From: Bacillota bacterium
GTDB lineage: Bacteria; Bacillota_A; Clostridia; Lachnospirales; Lachnospiraceae
Reading direction: 5' to 3'
Assembly (NCBI GenBank): GCA_023407175.1
Contig: JAEYMU010000058.1
Coordinates: 87,513-151,512 of the forward strand
DNA: 64,000 bases
In this document: positions 9,134 through 19,214 of the stretch, in pieces
Numbering within the stretch: the first letter of the stretch is position 1
How the letters are laid out: each line of letters starts with the position of its first letter
The notes under the pieces: model-generated
Seen by the model: the letters and a program-made list of their open reading frames with translations, nothing else
Told to the model about the DNA's origin: nothing
The model's database searches: none
Made by a program: the position numbers and the translations under genes

Positions 9134-9901
9134 CTATATGTCTTTCTTACGGAACTTCCATATAGCTGATGCAGCGGACAGCAAAACCCAAAATCCGAGG
9201 ATAACGAACGCCGCTATGCTTCCTGTGTATTCTATACTGCCTTTCTGCGCCATTCCTGAAAGAGTGTGGATAGCCGATGCGGGCAAAGCTGGTATAACCA
9301 TATTCTGGAGCATTTTAGGGAAAAGTTCAGCAATGGCCGGTAGAAACAAGACAATAAGCGGCATTACTATTCCGGTCACCGTATTTCTTGCAGAAAATGT
9401 TGCGCAGACTGTGAGCAATACATAAAAGGGCGGCATGACAATACTTCCGGCGGCAAACTGCCATACCTCTGATAAAGCAGGCATTTGTTTGTGGACGGCT
9501 GATACAAGAAGCTGTCCGTTAAAAAGAGTAACAAGTGCCACAATAATTCCAGCCACCAGAGAAACAAGGCAGAACATGAGTGCTTTTGCAATGAAATAGC
9601 GGCTTCTTGCCGGGGTCGCCGCAAGATATGACTGTATGGTTTTGCCTTGAAACTCCCGCCCAATCTGAATAGCTACAAAAAGCAGAAGTAGAATTGTTAC
9701 AACATCCACCCCAAGCATATTTACTTCGATAATGGACATGGGTTCAAGCTCAAACAAAGACCTGTCTTGTGTTACCTGTGTAGTTAAAGCGAACAAAAGC
9801 CCCGTAAGTATACTGGATATTGTCGCAAGAATTAGATACAGCCGAGAAGATTTAGGAAACCACATCTTTTTCCACTCTGCACCAATGGAATTCATCATCA
9901 T
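9134..9901 (-). CDS. ABC-2 type transporter permease
   Basis: Membrane subunit of an exporter. The 255-residue protein has about six hydrophobic segments (for example LILATISSILTGLLFALTT, VVTILLLLFVAIQIG, FCLVSLVAGIIVALVTLF) and the GREFQGKTIQSYLAAT cytoplasmic motif typical of ABC-2 permeases. Its ATG overlaps the stop of the ATPase gene by 4 nt (ATGA), so the two are coupled. Substrate unknown; such MerR-controlled pairs are often drug- or peptide-responsive. Confidence 0.85.
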   Translation of the reverse strand: MMMNSIGAEWKKMWFPKSSRLYLILATISSILTGLLFALTTQVTQDRSLFELEPMSIIEVNMLGVDVVTILLLLFVAIQIGREFQGKTIQSYLAATPARSRYFIAKALMFCLVSLVAGIIVALVTLFNGQLLVSAVHKQMPALSEVWQFAAGSIVMPPFYVLLTVCATFSARNTVTGIVMPLIVLFLPAIAELFPKMLQNMVIPALPASAIHTLSGMAQKGSIEYTGSIAAFVILGFWVLLSAASAIWKFRKKDI

Positions 9902-10827
9902 TTTACCTCCCTGTCTGGACGAAGGCTAGTACCCTTGTACTCCGTTTTCCCCTCCACCAATTCGGTGAAAAGCTGTTCCAAAGATGGCTGATGGGATACC
10001 AACTCGTAAATACGAAGTTCATTCGCAAAGGCAATATCCCCAATGCGTCTTGCATTCATTTTTCTTACTCGGAGAACCTCAGGTTTTACCATATCCACCT
10101 GCGCACCGCTCGTTATCAATATTTCCCGTAGATTTGATGTGTCGTTTGATTGTACCTGCACATAGGAACTCAAACTTCTTGCTTGCATTTCATCCATGCT
10201 CATATCAGCAATCAACTCACCACATGCAAGCACGATAATTCTATCGGTTACTTCTTGAACTTCGCTCAATAGATGGCTTGATATAAGAACAGCCTTCCCT
10301 TGTTTTGCTAAATCCCTGAGAAGTGTGCGAAGCCAATGAATACCCTCCACATCTAAGCCGTTGAAAGGCTCATCCATCATAACTGTTTCGGGATCACCTA
10401 TAAGAGCAGAAGCGATACCAACTCTTTGCCTCATGCCAAAAGAAAATTCACCAATTTTCTTATTTGCAACCTCTTTCAGACCCACAGCAGCAAGCAGATC
10501 CCCGACTTTGCCGTGGCCGACCCCGGAAGCGGTTGTTAAAATCTCCAGGTGTTGTCTTGGAGTTAATCGGGAATCTATTGCGTTGGCATCCACCATTGCA
10601 CCAATCTTTTTCAAAGGTGCGTCCAGCGAAGCGTAGGATTTTCCATCAACTGTAACACGCCCTGCGGTGGGCGCGGCCAAATTCAGAATCATTCGTATAA
10701 TTGTGGTTTTTCCAGCTCCATTAGGGCCGAGAAAACCAGTGACGACGCCCGGATGAACTTGAAAACTGACATTATTTACCGCCATTTTATCAGCGTATTT
10801 CTTTGTCAGGTTTGTTAGCTGTATCAT
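9898..10827 (-). CDS. ABC transporter ATP-binding protein
   Basis: Nucleotide-binding subunit of the ABC-2 exporter. Walker A GPNGAGKTT, the signature EFSFGMRQRVGIA, Walker B VMMDEPFNGLD and the switch His in ISSHLL are all intact. The start at 10827 (MIQLTNLTKKYA) is chosen because AAGGAGGG lies just upstream; the longer frame adds an N-terminus without family similarity. The start falls 38 nt inside the end of the merR-type gene, giving a tightly overlapping three-gene operon (regulator, ATPase, permease). Confidence 0.92.
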   Translation of the reverse strand: MIQLTNLTKKYADKMAVNNVSFQVHPGVVTGFLGPNGAGKTTIIRMILNLAAPTAGRVTVDGKSYASLDAPLKKIGAMVDANAIDSRLTPRQHLEILTTASGVGHGKVGDLLAAVGLKEVANKKIGEFSFGMRQRVGIASALIGDPETVMMDEPFNGLDVEGIHWLRTLLRDLAKQGKAVLISSHLLSEVQEVTDRIIVLACGELIADMSMDEMQARSLSSYVQVQSNDTSNLREILITSGAQVDMVKPEVLRVRKMNARRIGDIAFANELRIYELVSHQPSLEQLFTELVEGKTEYKGTSLRPDREVK

Positions 10828-11626
10828 CATTCCCTCCTTCTGTATCACCTTTAGCCGTGTCAGGGGATAAACCGCTTTTGATAGAAAATATATCAAAAGC
10901 GGTTTCTATAAAGTGGCTGGCAGAATCCATCATTTCCTCGTTTTTTGTTACCATTTGATCTTCCAGATGAAGTTCGGATAATTGCTTAATAAGTTCCACA
11001 TCTCCACCTGTAAAGGACAAAATTGTATCCCACCACCGCTTTGCTAAATCCTGTGCCGCAATGCTGTCCGGCGATATATTCTCATGAAGCAGAATGGTTG
11101 CTTCAATTAGAATCTCTTTCCATTTGTGGTAGAACATTTGAATTGGTTCAACATCTTGAAATTGTGGGGAAAACGCTTCCTGCTGTTCCTTTGTCAACAG
11201 TTGGGGCGCTTGAGAGAATATATCGTCCCCGGGCAAGGAGCTAAGAAACTTGAGCAATACAGCAAACGGCGGCTCCTTGCCCGCTTCAATCATGTCGGAC
11301 ATAATACCGATTGTTGCAAACGAAGTATGCAAATGCTCCATTTTTTGAAGCAACAATAACCGCTGATTTTTGAACATTTCCAACAGCTCGTTTTTATTGG
11401 GTTGAAGTAAAATCTGCTCTCTGATTTGATCTAATGAGAAGTCAAGCGACTTATATAATACAATCTGTTCAAGCCGTATTAAATCGTCTTGCGTATAATA
11501 TCGGCGTCCACCGTCCGTCCTTCCTGATGAACGCAACAATCCGATATTATCATAATGCTGGACTGTACGAATCGTCAGACCCGCAGCAGAGGCAATTTCA
11601 CCACTTGTATATCTTTTTTCATTCAT
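10790..11626 (-). CDS. MerR family transcriptional regulator
   Basis: The N-terminal MerR winged helix is clear (YTSGEIASAAGLTIRTVQHYDNIGLL, then GGRRYYTQDDLIRLEQI), followed by the dimerisation helix to about residue 115. A long C-terminal helical region of about 160 residues, resembling TipAS-like effector domains, suggests binding of a hydrophobic compound or peptide. It heads the operon with the ABC exporter and should activate it, together with itself, from the unusual 19-bp-spaced promoter upstream. Confidence 0.88.
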   Translation of the reverse strand: MNEKRYTSGEIASAAGLTIRTVQHYDNIGLLRSSGRTDGGRRYYTQDDLIRLEQIVLYKSLDFSLDQIREQILLQPNKNELLEMFKNQRLLLLQKMEHLHTSFATIGIMSDMIEAGKEPPFAVLLKFLSSLPGDDIFSQAPQLLTKEQQEAFSPQFQDVEPIQMFYHKWKEILIEATILLHENISPDSIAAQDLAKRWWDTILSFTGGDVELIKQLSELHLEDQMVTKNEEMMDSASHFIETAFDIFSIKSGLSPDTAKGDTEGGNDDTANKPDKEIR

Positions 11627-11645
11627 ACTGCTCCCCCTTAAATTA

Positions 11646-11676
11646 AGTATAATTCATTACGTAACGTAATGAGCAA
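11646..11676 (-). promoter_or_regulatory. MerR-type promoter with operator in the spacer
   Basis: Reading on the minus strand: TTGCTC (-35, 11676-11671), a 19-bp spacer, then TATACT (-10, 11651-11646). The palindrome CATTACGT-A-ACGTAATG at 11655-11671 fills nearly all of the spacer. A long 19-20 bp spacer holding a dyad is the hallmark of promoters twisted open by MerR activators. The leader is short, with the RBS GGGGGAG immediately downstream. Confidence 0.88.
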
Positions 11677-11803
11677 GAGAAACTTTAATTATATTATGCT
11701 TTTTTAGGAAACATATCAAGGGTCAGAACACGAAATCAAAGGTAATCGTTAAAGGGCAAGCAATTTGAATAGCAAAAAATGTTAATAAAATGAAATAATT
11801 GTA

Positions 11804-11832
11804 TTTACAAGTATTGGAAGAAATATTATAAT
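11804..11832 (+). promoter_or_regulatory. Sigma-A promoter of the peptide importer operon
   Basis: TTTACA at 11804-11809, 17-bp spacer, TATAAT at 11827-11832, about 45 bp upstream of the first ATPase gene. Confidence 0.75.
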
Positions 11833-11876
11833 ATATTTTAAATAGTAACCAAATTAGAAAAGAATTGAGGGAAGCT

Positions 11877-12914
11877 ATGGTTAAGAAGGAATTACTAAGG
11901 ATAAGAAATCTTGTAACGTCATTTCGAATACAAGGACAGTATTATGCGGCGGTAGACAATGTATCGCTTACAGTAAATGAGAATGAAGTGTTTGCCATTG
12001 TGGGTGAGTCAGGGTGCGGAAAAAGCGCGCTGGCTCTTTCTGTTTTAAATTTGCATAATCAGGCAAATACGAAGGTAGAGGGCAATATTTATTTTCAGAA
12101 TAAGGATTTATTGGCCCTAAGCCTGAATGAATTGAATGAAATAAGGGGAAGGGATATCGGCATGATATTTCAGGATCCTTTAACTGCGTTAAATCCTCTT
12201 ATGAAAATCGGAGCCCAGATTGAGGAATCCCTCTCCTATCATACGCCAATGAACAGAAATAATCGCAGAAAGCGGGCGATGGAGCTCTTGGAGGCAGTGG
12301 GCATCCAGTCCCCGGAGCTTACCTATCACCAATTTCCCCATGAGCTGTCAGGCGGTATGCGGCAAAGAGCAATGATTGCCATTGCACTGGCCTGCAAGCC
12401 GTCGCTGGTAATAGCAGACGAGCCCACAACAGCCCTGGATGTTACCATACAGGCGCAAATATTGGACTTGCTGAAGAAGCTTCAGCAGGAAATTAAGTCA
12501 GGAATTATCTTGATTACTCACGATCTGGGTGTTGTTGCAGAGATGGCGGACAAGGTGGCAGTCATGTATGCAGGGCAGATTGTAGAAACAGCGGATGTAA
12601 AGGAGATATTTAAAAACCCGATGCATCCATATACGAAATCACTGCTGGCCTCTGTGCCTAATTCCTCCACGGCAGACAGCGGGGATAGGAATAAGCGGCT
12701 TCCCGTGATCGAAGGTATGGTCCCCTCCCTTTTAAAAATGGAGCGGAAGGGATGCCGTTTTGCACCCCGGATTCCCTGGATACCCGCTTTCGAGCATGAG
12801 GAAATACCCCAGTACCATGAAATAAAACAGGGGCATTATGTTCTGTGCAGCTGCTATCAGAATTTCCATTTAAAACGGGAAAGTAGGAATAAGTATGGCT
12901 TTATTGGAAGTTAA
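11877..12914 (+). CDS. Oligopeptide/dipeptide ABC importer ATPase (OppD/DppD-like)
   Basis: First ATPase of a peptide importer. Walker A GESGCGKS is at residues 43-50, the signature is [18 protein letters not shown], Walker B is [12 protein letters not shown], and [19 protein letters not shown] is typical of OppD. The C-terminal oligopeptide-transporter extension is present (GCRFAPR), but the usual second Cys there (CPY) reads IPW, and only the terminal CSC remains, so the Cys cluster found in many homologues is altered. ATG 11877 has GAGGGA upstream. It overlaps the next ATPase gene by 20 nt. Confidence 0.93.
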   Translation: MVKKELLRIRNLVTSFRIQGQYYAAVDNVSLTVNENEVFAIVGESGCGKSALALSVLNLHNQANTKVEGNIYFQNKDLLALSLNELNEIRGRDIGMIFQDPLTALNPLMKIGAQIEESLSYHTPMNRNNRRKRAMELLEAVGIQSPELTYHQFPHELSGGMRQRAMIAIALACKPSLVIADEPTTALDVTIQAQILDLLKKLQQEIKSGIILITHDLGVVAEMADKVAVMYAGQIVETADVKEIFKNPMHPYTKSLLASVPNSSTADSGDRNKRLPVIEGMVPSLLKMERKGCRFAPRIPWIPAFEHEEIPQYHEIKQGHYVLCSCYQNFHLKRESRNKYGFIGS

Positions 12915-13821
12915 GGATTTGAAGGTTTATTATCCGGTCAGAGGCGGAATTTTGGGCCGGATTCAGGAATATGTAAGAGCAGTGGACGGTATTTCCTTTT
13001 CCATTGAGGAAGGGGAAACTCTGGGGCTTGTGGGAGAATCCGGTTCGGGTAAAAGCACCACCGGCAAAGCGGTGATTGGCTTGGCCAGAATTACCCAGGG
13101 ACAGATTCGTTATCAGGGAGAGGATATTACAAAATATGTAGGGAAAAATCACAGTGAGTACCGCAAGGGTGTTCAGATGATATTTCAGGATGCCTATTCC
13201 TCGCTGAATCCTAAAAAGCGGGTTTTGGACATTATTGCGGAACCGATTCGCAATTTTGAAAAACTGACTGCCGGAGAAGAAAGAAATAAGGTGGATGAGC
13301 TTCTTGATATAGTGGGGCTGTCCCCTGAAACAGCCCTTAAGTATCCCTATGAATTCTCCGGCGGGCAGCGCCAGAGAATCGGTATTGCACGGGCAATGGC
13401 GCTGAAGCCGAAGCTCATTATTGCAGACGAGCCGGTTTCCGCCCTGGATTTATCAGTGCAGGCCCAGGTTCTTAATTTTATGAAGGATATCCAGCAGCAA
13501 TTTCATCTGGCCTTTCTGTTTATCAGTCATGATCTTGGCGTGGTGGAGCATATGTGCTCCAATATTGCGATTATGCACAGGGGGCGTTTTGTTGAAATGG
13601 GCCGCCGGAAACAAATTTATGAACAGGCCTCCCATATTTATACGAAGCGTTTAATTGCCGCAATACCCAATATGGACCCTGATATGAGGGAAAAGTCGCA
13701 GAGGTACCGGGATCAGGTTGCAGAGGAATACAATCTGCGCCAGGAGCAGTATTATACAAAGGACAACCGGGTATATGACATGAAAGAATTAAGCGACAAG
13801 CATTTTGTTGCCCTGCCATAG
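12895..13821 (+). CDS. Oligopeptide/dipeptide ABC importer ATPase (OppF/DppF-like)
   Basis: Second ATPase of the importer. Walker [10 protein letters not shown] near residue 50, signature [18 protein letters not shown], Walker [13 protein letters not shown] and a His switch in [13 protein letters not shown]. The 308-residue protein ends with a charged tail rather than the usual Cys-containing motif. Start is inside the preceding gene, indicating translational coupling. Confidence 0.93.
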   Translation: MALLEVKDLKVYYPVRGGILGRIQEYVRAVDGISFSIEEGETLGLVGESGSGKSTTGKAVIGLARITQGQIRYQGEDITKYVGKNHSEYRKGVQMIFQDAYSSLNPKKRVLDIIAEPIRNFEKLTAGEERNKVDELLDIVGLSPETALKYPYEFSGGQRQRIGIARAMALKPKLIIADEPVSALDLSVQAQVLNFMKDIQQQFHLAFLFISHDLGVVEHMCSNIAIMHRGRFVEMGRRKQIYEQASHIYTKRLIAAIPNMDPDMREKSQRYRDQVAEEYNLRQEQYYTKDNRVYDMKELSDKHFVALP

Positions 13822-13836
13822 AAAGTGAGATAAATT

Positions 13837-14799
13837 ATGTGGAAAACAATTGTGAGAAGAATTTTGATTCTGATACCCCAGGTCATTATTTTAAGCTTAT
13901 TGGTGTTCCTGCTTGCTAATTTTATGCCTGGTGATGCCCTGACGGGAAAAATTGATCCGAATGTGTCTCCCGCCAGGCTGGAGCAGCTGCGCCAGCAGTG
14001 GGGGTATTATGACCCCTGGTATGTAAAATATTTTCGGTGGCTATGGGATGCACTGCACGGAAATCTGGGAGAAAGTACCGCATATAAAATTCCTGTTACC
14101 CAGCTGATCGGCCAGCGCGCCTACAATACCTTCTGGCTTGCACTGCTTACAATCGTGATAACCTATATCATTGGAATTACACTGGGGGTCCTTTCCGGAC
14201 GCTACAACGGTAAATTTGTCGACAAGGCAACAACCATTTATACCTTTGTTTCCTTGGCAATGCCGACCGTAGTACTTGGACTGATCAATATTTTTATTTT
14301 CTCCTTTAAGCTGAAATGGTTTCCCATCGGCGGCAGTGTGGATGTGCGGTATACCGCAGGAACGCTTGCCTATTACTGGGACCGCTTCTATCATATGGTA
14401 CTTCCCGCCATCACGGGAGGCTTGCTTTATACGGTCGGAATTATACAGTTTTTACGAAGTGAGATCATTGATTATAAAAATTCCGACTTTGTAGTAACAG
14501 CCCGTTCCAAGGGAGTTCCTGAAAGAAGGATATATTCACGGCATATTTTTCGTAATGCCCTGCTGCCGGTGGCATCTTCCATGGGCTATGACATCGCCTT
14601 CCTTCTAGGAGGCTCAATTTTTATTGAAAGTGTGTTTTCCTATCCCGGAATGGGGAGGCTGTTTCTTGAGTCAATTACCCGAAGAGATTATGCGGTGGTA
14701 AATGCACTGATTATTCTGTTTGCGGTACTGACGGTTCTGGGTACACTGCTGTCTGATATCATCATGTCCGTCGTCGATCCGAGAATCAGAATTAAATAG
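13837..14799 (+). CDS. Peptide ABC importer permease (DppB/OppB-like)
   Basis: Inner-membrane permease with six predicted transmembrane helices: MWKTIVRRILILIPQVIILS at the N-terminus, the conserved extracellular segment LANFMPGDAL, and the cytoplasmic EAA-like loop VVTARSKGVPERRIYSRHIF that contacts the ATPases. 320 residues, normal length. Located 15 nt downstream of the second ATPase gene. Confidence 0.93.
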   Translation: MWKTIVRRILILIPQVIILSLLVFLLANFMPGDALTGKIDPNVSPARLEQLRQQWGYYDPWYVKYFRWLWDALHGNLGESTAYKIPVTQLIGQRAYNTFWLALLTIVITYIIGITLGVLSGRYNGKFVDKATTIYTFVSLAMPTVVLGLINIFIFSFKLKWFPIGGSVDVRYTAGTLAYYWDRFYHMVLPAITGGLLYTVGIIQFLRSEIIDYKNSDFVVTARSKGVPERRIYSRHIFRNALLPVASSMGYDIAFLLGGSIFIESVFSYPGMGRLFLESITRRDYAVVNALIILFAVLTVLGTLLSDIIMSVVDPRIRIK

Positions 14800-14816
14800 G
14801 AGAGGGGTGTTATCCT

Positions 14817-15737
14817 GTGGGAAAAGTCAAAAATAAAATGAGTGCGAATTTGTATCATACCTCCGGTGAGCCGGTACAGCCTCCCTCCTTTGCCAGGCTG
14901 GTCTTAAAGGAGATTATGTATGACCGTCTGGCAGCCGTATCCTTCATCCTGCTGCTCATAATACTGATAACGGTATTTATCGGTGCGATGTTTATTGATC
15001 CCGATTCCTCCGGAAAGATTAGTCTGGCTAAAATCAATAAGGCTCCTTCTTCAAAATATATTCTGGGGACAGATGCTTCCGGCCGTGATATGCTCACACA
15101 GATTTTTCTGGGAGCAAGAAACTCCTTCCTGATTGCCTTTGGAGTCACCATTCTATGCGGTATTGTCGGTATTCTGGCGGGTTTGTGTTCCGGCTTCTAC
15201 GGCGGGAAAATCGATAATTTTATTATGCGTATATTGGATTTTATTGCGATGCTGCCCCGTTTGATGATTATTATCGTACTGGTTTCGCTGGTACCGAACT
15301 ACAATGTAATCAGTTTTATTCTGATTATTGCCGCTTTCAGCTGGGTCGGTGATGCGCGTCTGGTCCGGGCAAAAACATTGCAGCAAAGCAGTCTGGATTA
15401 TGTACAGGCATCTAAAACCCTCGGAACAAGGAACATAATCATTATGTTCCGGGAGGTGCTGCCCAACATAGGTTCACTGATTATTGTTAATCTTACGTTA
15501 AACCTGGCCGGAAATATGGGGCTGGAGACTGGTTTGACCTTCCTGGGCTTCGGTTTGCCTTTTAATACGCCGAGCCTCGGTACGCTGATCAGTTATGCGG
15601 CGATTCCTGAAAATATGCAAAAGAGATGGTGGCAATGGTTACCCGCATCCTTGTTAATTGTAATAATGATGCTTTGTATAAACTTTGTCGGACAGGCGAT
15701 TAAACGCGCTGCCGACGCAAAACAAAGGGTGGCATAA
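14817..15737 (+). CDS. Peptide ABC importer permease (DppC/OppC-like)
   Basis: Second permease. GTG at 14817 is chosen because AGGAGAGGGG lies 8 nt upstream. The family features are visible: an N-terminal cytoplasmic segment with RLVLKEIMYDRLAAVSF, LGTDASGRDMLTQIFLGAR, six transmembrane helices and the EAA loop YVQASKTLGTRNIIIMFREV. 306 residues. Confidence 0.93.
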   Translation: MGKVKNKMSANLYHTSGEPVQPPSFARLVLKEIMYDRLAAVSFILLLIILITVFIGAMFIDPDSSGKISLAKINKAPSSKYILGTDASGRDMLTQIFLGARNSFLIAFGVTILCGIVGILAGLCSGFYGGKIDNFIMRILDFIAMLPRLMIIIVLVSLVPNYNVISFILIIAAFSWVGDARLVRAKTLQQSSLDYVQASKTLGTRNIIIMFREVLPNIGSLIIVNLTLNLAGNMGLETGLTFLGFGLPFNTPSLGTLISYAAIPENMQKRWWQWLPASLLIVIMMLCINFVGQAIKRAADAKQRVA

Positions 15738-15761
15738 TAAAAGAGTAAAGGAGGATATAGG

Positions 15762-17588
15762 ATGAGAATGAAAAAATTACTGGCAATCATTTTGTCAGCA
15801 GCGCTGGTGGCCGCTTCCATGGCCGGATGCGCTAAAAAGGAGTCGGACGAGGATACCTCGGAGCCGACAGTAACACAGGGAGAAAAGGACGGAGCAGATA
15901 ATGAAAGTGTCAGTGCGGCGCAGGAAGCTGCTTCTAAATTTCCTTCCGTAGTAACGAACAATGATTCCAGCATTGAGGGAGGAATTTTGAAGTTTGCCAT
16001 GGCCAGTGATTCGGCCTTTGCCGGAGTCTTGAACTGGTGCTTCTATGAGGATGTATACGATGGTATGATTCTTGGTTTTTTTGCGGAAGGCTTAATCAGC
16101 TTCGATGAAAATTTTGTTGCCGATCAGGACGGGGCCGCAACCTATGAATATGATACGGAGGCTAAGACCATAACCCTTCATATGAGGGAGGGTGTTAAAT
16201 GGCATGACGGAGAACCGGTTACCCTGGATGATCTGGTTTTTGCCTATGAAGTAATTTGTGATAAGGATTATGAGGGTATGCGTTATGATGAGACCTTTAC
16301 CAACATCGAAGGTGTAGAGGAATATAATGCAGGCACAGCGGATACAATATCCGGACTGGAGCTGTCCGAGGACAAGATGACCTTAACCATACATTTTAAA
16401 GAGTTTTATCCGTCTATCTTAGTCGGTGGCTTTTGGACCAATCCGATTCCCAGACATTATTATGGAGATATTCCGGTAAAGGATATGGCGGCGGATCCCA
16501 AGACACGTTCCACGCCAATCGGCTTCGGACCCTTTAAGGTGAAGAATATTGTGCCGGGAGAATCGGTGGAGTTTGAACGCTTTGATGATTACTGGATGGG
16601 CAAGCCCAAGCTGGACGGTGTAGTTCTGACCGTGGTAAATCCGGAGCTGATTCCGTCCGCCATGCAGGAGGGCAAGTATGATGTGGCGGAATTCTCTGTA
16701 CAGCAGTATCCTGATTATACCAGTCCGACCAATTACCAGTACCTGGGTCAAATCGAGACGGTATTCAGCTATACAGGCTTTAAGCTTGGTACCTGGAATG
16801 CTGAAAAGAATGAGAATATCTATAATCCTGATTCGAAAATGGCCAATGTAAAGCTCCGTCAGGCCATCGGCTATGCGGTGGATAATACCACACTGGCCCA
16901 GGAGCTTTATAGCGGGCTGCGTTTCCTGGCCACCTCGGTCATCACGCCAAGACATTCTTCTTATCAGGATACGAGTCTGGCCGGCTATACCTATGATCAG
17001 GAGAAGGCAAAGCAGCTGTTGGATGAGGCCGGCTATGTAGATAAGGATGGAGACGGTTACCGCGAGGATCCTTCCGGTAATCAGCTTACCATTACCTGGG
17101 CAGCTATGGACGGAGAGAATATGGATACCTATGCCCAGTTTAAGATTCAGTGCTGGAAGGATGTAGGACTGCGTGTTGAGCTGTACAACGGACGTCTTAC
17201 GGAGTTCAACGCATTCTATGATGCTGTGGAAGGAGATGATCCGGCGATTGATATGTATGATGCTGCCTGGAATACAGGGTACGATCCAAATCCGTCCGCT
17301 CTTTGGGGACGCTCCTCCTCGGCTAATTATACCAGATATACCAATGAAAATTTTGATGCCATTATTGCGGATATCTCCTCAGATAAGGCCTGGGACAGCA
17401 CCTTCCTGACAGAAAAATATAAGGAGTGGCAGGAGGCTTTCTTTAATGAAGCATCGGCAATCCCCACTCTCTGGAGAATCGAACTCACCGCCGTCAATAA
17501 CCGTGTGAAGAATTATGAGGTTACCTCTACGGATATTAAGCAGACCCTGCATTTGGTCGAACTGACTGCGGAGGAACCGGTGAAGTAA
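15762..17588 (+). CDS. Peptide-binding lipoprotein (DppA/OppA-like, SBP family 5)
   Basis: Extracellular substrate-binding protein of the importer, anchored by lipid. Signal peptide MRMKKLLAIILSAALVAASM with lipobox MAGC, then an acidic Ser/Thr linker of about 40 residues and a family 5 binding domain (MREGVKWHDGEPVTLDDLVFAYE-like signature near residue 145; GPFKVKNIVPGESVEF; LRQAIGYAVDN). 608 residues, a normal large peptide binder. Being last in the operon, it may be expressed more strongly from mRNA processing; that is not visible here. Ligand unknown. Confidence 0.92.
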   Translation: MRMKKLLAIILSAALVAASMAGCAKKESDEDTSEPTVTQGEKDGADNESVSAAQEAASKFPSVVTNNDSSIEGGILKFAMASDSAFAGVLNWCFYEDVYDGMILGFFAEGLISFDENFVADQDGAATYEYDTEAKTITLHMREGVKWHDGEPVTLDDLVFAYEVICDKDYEGMRYDETFTNIEGVEEYNAGTADTISGLELSEDKMTLTIHFKEFYPSILVGGFWTNPIPRHYYGDIPVKDMAADPKTRSTPIGFGPFKVKNIVPGESVEFERFDDYWMGKPKLDGVVLTVVNPELIPSAMQEGKYDVAEFSVQQYPDYTSPTNYQYLGQIETVFSYTGFKLGTWNAEKNENIYNPDSKMANVKLRQAIGYAVDNTTLAQELYSGLRFLATSVITPRHSSYQDTSLAGYTYDQEKAKQLLDEAGYVDKDGDGYREDPSGNQLTITWAAMDGENMDTYAQFKIQCWKDVGLRVELYNGRLTEFNAFYDAVEGDDPAIDMYDAAWNTGYDPNPSALWGRSSSANYTRYTNENFDAIIADISSDKAWDSTFLTEKYKEWQEAFFNEASAIPTLWRIELTAVNNRVKNYEVTSTDIKQTLHLVELTAEEPVK

Positions 17589-17676
17589 GAGCGAGAGGAA
17601 AGCGTTGATATATTGGATTTCATACAGGTAATAGAACAATTGGCTGTATGGGATAAAACGGATAGGTAAGAAAGAG

Positions 17677-17719
17677 GCATCTGGAGCGTATCAAAATGAT
17701 ATACTTCAGATGCTTTTTT
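17677..17719 (+). terminator. Terminator of the peptide importer operon
   Basis: GCATCTGGAGCGTATC (17677-17692) pairs with GATATACTTCAGATGC (17698-17713), followed by T6. Confidence 0.92.
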
Positions 17720-17804
17720 CTTGATTGCAATTTGCCTTTTTCTTCAAATGATGTTAAAATTATTGAATGAGAATGAAAGAAACTCACGAAAGGAGTATAT
17801 TAAT

Positions 17805-18512
17805 ATGAGTATACCAACGCCACATAATGAAGCAAAGCAGGGTGAAATCGCAAAGACTGTGTTAATGCCGGGAGATCCGTTACGAGCAAAATTCATTGCA
17901 GAAAACTACCTTGAGAATGCGGTATGTTTTAATAATATAAGGAATATGCTCGGCTATACCGGAACCTATCAGGGAAAAAGAATATCAGTAATGGGCGGAG
18001 GCATGGGAATGCCCTCCATGGGCATATATTCCTATGAGCTGTTCCATTTCTATGATGTGGATAATATCATCCGTATCGGCTCGGCAGGTGGAATTGCTGA
18101 GCACGTAAAGCTTCGTGACATAGTAATCGGAATGGGAGCCTCTACGAATTCAAATTATGCAGCCCAGTATAAACTGCCGGGAACCTTTACACCGATAGCG
18201 GACTTCGGACTGCTCCGTAAAGCAGTGGAAGCAGCGGAGAGGCTGAATATTAAAACCGTGGTGGGCAATCTGCTGTCCTCGGATACCTTTTATGATGATA
18301 ATACAGAGGCAAATGCCTTATGGCGTAAGATGAATGTTCTTGCGGTTGAGATGGAAGCCGCCGCCCTTTATATGAATGCGGCAAGAGCCGGAAAGAATGC
18401 GCTTTGTATTGTAACGATATCCGATCACGTATTTACCGGAGAAGCACTTTCCGCTCAGGACAGGCAGTTAACCTTCCGAGATATGATGGAGATTGCACTG
18501 GAAATTGCATGA
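17805..18512 (+). CDS. deoD: Purine nucleoside phosphorylase, DeoD type
   Basis: Phosphorolysis of purine (deoxy)nucleosides to base and (deoxy)ribose-1-phosphate. The hexameric-type signature is present: STPTPHNEAKQG-like N-terminus (SIPTPHNEAKQGEIAKTVLM), MPGDPLRAKFIAE, GSAGGI and the terminal catalytic region VTISDH. ATG 17805 (235 residues) has AAAGGAG upstream and matches the family start. It begins the nucleoside salvage cluster with deoC and cdd. Confidence 0.95.
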   Translation: MSIPTPHNEAKQGEIAKTVLMPGDPLRAKFIAENYLENAVCFNNIRNMLGYTGTYQGKRISVMGGGMGMPSMGIYSYELFHFYDVDNIIRIGSAGGIAEHVKLRDIVIGMGASTNSNYAAQYKLPGTFTPIADFGLLRKAVEAAERLNIKTVVGNLLSSDTFYDDNTEANALWRKMNVLAVEMEAAALYMNAARAGKNALCIVTISDHVFTGEALSAQDRQLTFRDMMEIALEIA

Positions 18513-18539
18513 TAATATACACAGGAATGGAGATAAATC

Positions 18540-19211
18540 ATGGATAAAAAACTGATCTTTGAAAGAGTAGATCATACTTTACTTGCTCAGACAGCAACCT
18601 GGGAGGAGGTAAGGCTGCTCTGCGATGATGCAATAGCCTATGGTGTAGCCTCTGTCTGTATCCCACCCTCCTATGTCAGACAGGTAAAGGAATATGTGCG
18701 GGATAAGATGGCAGTATGCACCGTGATTGGATTTCCCAATGGGTATCATACGACGGCGGTCAAGGTATTTGAAACAAAGGATGCCCTTGAAAACGGAGCC
18801 GATGAGATTGACATGGTAATCAATATCGGATGGCTGAAGGATAAGAAATATGAGCTGATATTGGATGAAATCAAGCAGCTGAAGCAGGCCTGCGGTAATA
18901 AAATACTTAAGGTCATTATTGAAACCTGCCTGCTGACAGAGCAGGAAAAAATCAAAATGTGTGAGATCGTAACCAGGGCCGGTGCAAATTTTATCAAGAC
19001 CTCGACTGGTTTCTCGAAGGCTGGTGCAACCTTTGAGGATATCGCACTGTTTGCACTTCATGTTGGTAAGGATGTTCGGATTAAGGCCGCCGGCGGTATT
19101 TCCTCCTTTGAGGACGCCATAAGATTTATCGAGCTTGGAGCGCAGCGTCTTGGAACCAGCAGAATTGTGAAGCTGGCTAAAAACCAGGAGAAGGACAGTG
19201 CCGGCTACTAA
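18540..19211 (+). CDS. deoC: Deoxyribose-phosphate aldolase
   Basis: Class I aldolase cleaving 2-deoxyribose-5-phosphate to glyceraldehyde-3-phosphate and acetaldehyde. The Schiff-base lysine sits in [12 protein letters not shown], the motif [17 protein letters not shown] is intact, and [12 protein letters not shown] closes the barrel. 223 residues, normal length. It lies 27 nt after deoD and completes deoxynucleoside breakdown. Confidence 0.95.
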   Translation: MDKKLIFERVDHTLLAQTATWEEVRLLCDDAIAYGVASVCIPPSYVRQVKEYVRDKMAVCTVIGFPNGYHTTAVKVFETKDALENGADEIDMVINIGWLKDKKYELILDEIKQLKQACGNKILKVIIETCLLTEQEKIKMCEIVTRAGANFIKTSTGFSKAGATFEDIALFALHVGKDVRIKAAGGISSFEDAIRFIELGAQRLGTSRIVKLAKNQEKDSAGY

Positions 19212-19214
19212 ATA

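Noticed and set aside
8982..9425. 147-codon plus-strand frame
   Set aside because: Antisense to the ABC-2 permease gene, whose membrane segments and overlap with the ATPase gene are clear.
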